A stretch of 64,000 nt of DNA, from assembly GCA_963850525.1 (NCBI GenBank), contig CAWKLQ010000012.1:310001-374000 (forward strand). The letters run 5' to 3'. Each line of letters starts with the position of its first letter. Position 1 is the first letter of the stretch. The notes beneath the pieces are model-generated. The model saw nothing but the letters and a program-made list of their open reading frames with translations. It ran no database searches and was not told where the DNA came from. The stretch comes from JAEMQF01 sp963850525. GTDB lineage: Bacteria; Pseudomonadota; Gammaproteobacteria; Burkholderiales; Burkholderiaceae_C. Position numbers and translations under genes: made by a program. Of this stretch, positions 60,829 through 64,000 are shown piece after piece.

Positions 60829-61616
60829 TCCGAGGCCGTGCTCTTGTTTGGGCGGCGCTGGTGGGCGCCGTGCTGGCCGGCTGTGCCGCTCCCGTGGCCG
60901 ACGGCTCGGCCGACCGCATCACCGCCTCCGACGAGTCCGACGCGAGCAAACGCGCCCGGGTGCGGCTCGAACTCGCTGGCGCGTACTTCGGCCGCGGCCA
61001 GATGGAATTTGCGCTGGACCAGGTGAAGATGGCGATCCAGGCGGATCCGACGCAGAGCGAGGCGTTCAATTTGCGCGGCCTCATTTACGCGAGCCTGGGC
61101 GACGACCGGCTCGCCGAAGAGAGCTTTCGGCGCGCGCTGCAACTCAACCCGCGCGACGCCGACACCATGCAAAACCTCGGTTGGTACTTGTGCCAGCGCA
61201 AGCGTTTTGACGAAGCCCACGCGCAGTTCGAGCAGGCCTTGGCGGTGCCGCGCTATCGCGACAGTGCGCGCACCTATCTGACGCAGGGCATCTGCTATTT
61301 GCAAGCCGGCCAGTTGGAGCCGGCCGAGCGCAGCCTGGTGCGCGCCAACGAGCTCGACCCTGCCAGCGCGAGCGCCACCTTCACGCTCGCCGATGTGTTG
61401 TACCGGCGCAAGGAATACGAGCGCGCGCGCTTTCATGTGCGCAAGGTGAACACCGTGAGTGAAGTCGCCACGGCGCAATCGTTGTGGCTCGCGGTGCGAA
61501 TCGAACATCGCCTCGGGCAGACGCGCCTGCGGCAGGAATTGGGTCAACAGTTGCGGCGGCGTTTTCCCGAATCGCGCGAAGCCGCGGCGTTCGAGCGTGG
61601 CCAGTTCGATGAGTGA
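60825..61616 (+). CDS. pilF: Type IV pilus assembly lipoprotein PilF (PilW)
   Basis: PilF is an outer-membrane TPR lipoprotein that helps assemble the PilQ secretin. The 263-residue protein has a lipoprotein signal ending LAGC (Cys20) and about six TPR motifs: for example RLELAGAYFGRGQMEFALDQ, AFNLRGLIYASLGDDRLAEE and TMQNLGWYLCQRKRFDEAHA. Start ATG at 60825 overlaps the rlmN stop. The rlmN-pilF-rodZ-ispG order is conserved in beta- and gammaproteobacteria. Confidence 0.92.
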   Translation: MIRGRALVWAALVGAVLAGCAAPVADGSADRITASDESDASKRARVRLELAGAYFGRGQMEFALDQVKMAIQADPTQSEAFNLRGLIYASLGDDRLAEESFRRALQLNPRDADTMQNLGWYLCQRKRFDEAHAQFEQALAVPRYRDSARTYLTQGICYLQAGQLEPAERSLVRANELDPASASATFTLADVLYRRKEYERARFHVRKVNTVSEVATAQSLWLAVRIEHRLGQTRLRQELGQQLRRRFPESREAAAFERGQFDE

Positions 61617-62631
61617 AGCGCAAGCTCCCGAAGCGCCGCCGCCGCCGCTGGTCCCAGCAGCCACCGCCGGCGCCTTGTTGCGTGCGGCGCGCGAGCAAGC
61701 CGGCCTGCGACTGGACGAGTTCGCTGCGCAGCTGAAGGTGACGGCGCGCAGGGTCGAGTTGATCGAAGCCGACCAGTTCGATCAATTGCCCGATCCGGTG
61801 TTCGTGCGCGCCCTCGCGCAAACGATGTGCCGCACCCTGAAGATCGACCCTGTGCCGGTCCTGGCCTTGCTGCCGCGAACCCCCACGCAGCGCCTGGACC
61901 GGGTCCACGTCGGATTGAACACGCCGTATCGCGAGGGGCCGACGCAGCTGCTCCCGGACGACTGGATGGCCAAGCTGCTGCCGTTTTTGGGTGGCGCAGC
62001 GCTGCTCGTTGCGGGTGCGCTGCTCTTTTACTTCTTGCCTTCGAGTTGGCAGGCGCCGGCCAAGGTGTCGCCGCGTGCGGTCACGGCTGCTGCGGAATCG
62101 CCTGCGGTGGCGCCGCAGACGGTCGCGAGCGCGGTGGTTGCTGCGACATCCGGATCGGAGTCCACGCCGTCCCCGAGTGTTCCTGGCACGCCTGCTTTGG
62201 AGCGCACTGAGGCGCCGCCCGTCGCCGAGGCGCGCCCAGCGCCCAGCCCGGCGTCGATCGCCGAGCCCGCGCCCGCTCGCCCTGCGCCGCAGGTCGCGGC
62301 GGTCGTGCCTGCGCCGGCGGCGTCGCTGGCTGCTGCGGCGCCGCCAGCCGCTGCCCCGGTGACCGCGCTTGCAAGGTTGCCGGCTGCGGCACCGGCCGGT
62401 TTGCTGCAGTTGCGCACGGCCGAGGCGGCGTGGGTTCAGGTGCGGGATGCCCAAGGCAAGCTCCTGCTGTCGCGCGAGCTGCGTGCCGGCGAAGCGGTGG
62501 GACTCAACGGCGCCACGCCGCTCAAAGTGACGGTGGGCAACGTCAGGGCGACGCAAATCGCGTTTCGCGGCAAGGCGATGGATTTGCGATCGTTCACGCG
62601 CGACAACATCGCGCGCATCGAACTGCAGTAG
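61609..62631 (+). CDS. rodZ: RodZ-like cytoskeletal membrane protein (HTH_25 / DUF4115)
   Basis: RodZ links the MreB cytoskeleton to the cell wall machinery and helps set rod shape. The 340-residue protein has an N-terminal helix-turn-helix (LRAAREQAGLRLDEFAAQLKV to FVRALAQTMCRTL, residues about 22-85), one transmembrane helix near residues 125-145 (LLPFLGGAALLVAGALLFYFL), a long Ala/Pro-rich periplasmic linker, and a DUF4115 domain (about 262-340; WVQVRDAQGKLLLSRELRAGE). ATG at 61609 overlaps the pilF end by eight bases. No mre genes are nearby. Confidence 0.87.
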   Translation: MSEAQAPEAPPPPLVPAATAGALLRAAREQAGLRLDEFAAQLKVTARRVELIEADQFDQLPDPVFVRALAQTMCRTLKIDPVPVLALLPRTPTQRLDRVHVGLNTPYREGPTQLLPDDWMAKLLPFLGGAALLVAGALLFYFLPSSWQAPAKVSPRAVTAAAESPAVAPQTVASAVVAATSGSESTPSPSVPGTPALERTEAPPVAEARPAPSPASIAEPAPARPAPQVAAVVPAPAASLAAAAPPAAAPVTALARLPAAAPAGLLQLRTAEAAWVQVRDAQGKLLLSRELRAGEAVGLNGATPLKVTVGNVRATQIAFRGKAMDLRSFTRDNIARIELQ

Positions 62632-62654
62632 CGCAAATGGCACGAGGCAAAGCG

Positions 62655-63950
62655 ATGTCCGACCCGTGGTCTCTTGAGTCCGATCCGATTCCCGCAGCGG
62701 CGCCGGCGCGGCGCCGCACGCGCCAGGCGACGGTGCGTTGGGGCTCGCATGTCGTGACGGTGGGCGGCGACGCGCCGGTGCGCGTGCAGTCGATGACGAA
62801 TACCGACACGGTGGACGCGATCGGCACCGCGATCCAGGTCAAGGAACTTGCGCAGGCAGGCTCGGAACTGGTGCGCATCACCGTGAATACACCCGAAGCG
62901 GCTGCAGCGGTTCCGCACATCCGCGAACAGCTCGACCGCATGGGGATCGACGTGCCGCTGGTCGGCGACTTCCACTACAACGGGCACCGCCTGCTCAGCG
63001 ATTTCCCGGCGTGCGCCCAGGCGCTCAGCAAGTACCGCATCAACCCGGGCAACGTGGGCAAAGGCGACAAGCACGACCGCCAGTTCGCGCAAATGATCGA
63101 AATCGCCGCGAAACACGACAAGGCAGTGCGCATCGGCGTGAACTGGGGCAGTCTGGACCAGGAGTTGCTCGCGGCGCTGATGGACGAGAACGCCAAGCTG
63201 TCCGAGCCCCATGAGCCGCAGCAGGTGATGTACCGCGCGCTCATCAGGTCGGCGCTGCAGTCGGCGCGGCGTGCCGAGGAACTTGGCCTGCGCGGCGAGC
63301 AGATCATCTTGTCGTGCAAGATGTCGGCGGTGCAGGACCTGGTGAGCGTGTACCGCGGTTTGAGCCAACGCTGCGACTACGCGTTGCACCTGGGCCTGAC
63401 CGAAGCGGGAATGGGCACCAAAGGCACGGTCGCGTCGACCGCGGCGCTCGCGCTGCTGCTGCAGGAGGGCATTGGCGACACGATTCGCGTTTCGCTGACG
63501 CCGCTGCCCGGTGAGGCGCGCACCCAGGAAGTCGTCGTCGCGCGCGAAATCTTGCAATCGCTGGGCCTGCGCTCGTTCAACCCGAGCGTCACCGCGTGCC
63601 CGGGTTGCGGACGCACGACGAGCACGACGTTCCAGGACCTGGCCAAGCAGATCGACGATTACCTGCGCGCCCAGATGCCGCTGTGGAAGACGCGTTATCC
63701 GGGCGTCGAGACACTGAAGGTGGCGGTGATGGGGTGCATCGTCAACGGACCCGGCGAGAGCAAACACGCCGACATCGGCATCAGCCTGCCGGGCACCGGC
63801 GAAGCGCCCGCGGCGCCGGTGTTCATCGACGGCGAAAAAGCGCTGACGCTGCGCGGCGAGGGCATTGTTCGCGAGTTCCACGCGCTCGTCGAAAACTACG
63901 TCGAGAAGCGCTTCGGCGCTGCGCGCGAGCATCCGACCGCGCCGGCCTGA
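62655..63950 (+). CDS. ispG: 4-hydroxy-3-methylbut-2-en-1-yl diphosphate synthase (flavodoxin)
   Basis: IspG (GcpE) is the 4Fe-4S enzyme of the penultimate step of the MEP isoprenoid pathway, reducing the cyclodiphosphate to HMBPP. The 431-residue protein has an N-terminal TIM barrel (VRVQSMTNTDTVDAIGTAIQ onward) and the C-terminal cluster domain with Cys315 and Cys318 (ACPGCGR), Cys361 and Glu368 (GCIVNGPGE). ATG at 62655 with a GAGG site is preferred; ATG at 62637 is in frame. Its product feeds the farnesyl diphosphate used by HpnD. Confidence 0.95.
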   Translation: MSDPWSLESDPIPAAAPARRRTRQATVRWGSHVVTVGGDAPVRVQSMTNTDTVDAIGTAIQVKELAQAGSELVRITVNTPEAAAAVPHIREQLDRMGIDVPLVGDFHYNGHRLLSDFPACAQALSKYRINPGNVGKGDKHDRQFAQMIEIAAKHDKAVRIGVNWGSLDQELLAALMDENAKLSEPHEPQQVMYRALIRSALQSARRAEELGLRGEQIILSCKMSAVQDLVSVYRGLSQRCDYALHLGLTEAGMGTKGTVASTAALALLLQEGIGDTIRVSLTPLPGEARTQEVVVAREILQSLGLRSFNPSVTACPGCGRTTSTTFQDLAKQIDDYLRAQMPLWKTRYPGVETLKVAVMGCIVNGPGESKHADIGISLPGTGEAPAAPVFIDGEKALTLRGEGIVREFHALVENYVEKRFGAAREHPTAPA

Positions 63951-64000
63951 CGCAAGTCACGCCGCGCGCTGCGAACACCGCGCCGCCGCCGCCCCGGCGG

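Overview
The window is a contiguous stretch of a high-GC betaproteobacterial chromosome, almost certainly order Burkholderiales. The evidence is gene order: ilvI-ilvH-ilvC-pssA-leuA, tRNA-Leu-tig-clpP-clpX-lon, odhA-odhB-lpdA-zapE, bamD/rluD and ndk-rlmN-pilF-rodZ-like-ispG are all arranged as is typical of that order, and the sigma factor-DUF3619-DUF3106-RDD run is a Burkholderiales cassette. No taxon below order can be assigned from sequence reading alone.

Layout. 1-1116: end of NAD synthetase and the nitrogen regulator GlnB. 1173-4542 (minus): a six-gene run of an ECF-like sigma factor, a membrane DUF3619 protein, an exported DUF3106 protein, an RDD membrane protein, diacylglycerol kinase and a LOG-family hydrolase. 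4657-7440: a full-length group II intron encoding a reverse transcriptase/maturase with an HNH domain, inserted between the divergent sigma-factor and ilv promoters. 7532-13635: branched-chain amino acid genes plus pssA, with three candidate RNA-level control regions: a 13-codon uORF abutting ilvI, a foldable ilvI-ilvH spacer, and a Leu-rich leader peptide followed by a terminator before leuA. 13736-15595: a PBP7-type peptidase and an IclR regulator. 15674-18659 (minus): the squalene module hpnC-hpnD-hpnE. 18733-23142: an RND efflux pair behind a strong sigma-70 promoter overlapped by a perfect TetR-type palindrome. 23231-29260: tRNA-Leu(TAG) and the trigger factor/ClpXP/Lon proteostasis block.

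29340-32904: tRNA-Gly, tRNA-Cys, a LytS/LytR-type two-component pair, an acyltransferase and tRNA-Leu(TAA). 32968-38830: an MFS transporter, then etfB-etfA, an acyl-CoA dehydrogenase and a nitronate monooxygenase-like protein, forming a flavin-based oxidation block. 38837-42953: two metal-dependent amidohydrolases on converging strands and a lone oligopeptide-type substrate-binding protein. 43030-51024: a Cys-cluster miniprotein, the 2-oxoglutarate dehydrogenase operon, zapE and a periplasmic basic coiled-coil protein. 51068-59050: a PP2C phosphatase, a YdcH protein, a DinG-like helicase, bamD, rluD, then a GC-rich, foldable leader before scpB and an rluB with long low-complexity arms. 59139-63950: ndk, rlmN, pilF, a RodZ-like protein and ispG.

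Most genes are housekeeping. The only mobile element recognised is the group II intron. No CRISPR array, prophage, insertion sequence, rRNA or defence island was found. The parts most likely to repay study are the intron at the ilv transcription start, the leuA attenuator, the two foldable intergenic RNA regions (ilvI-ilvH and upstream of scpB), and the uncharacterised sigma-factor envelope cassette.
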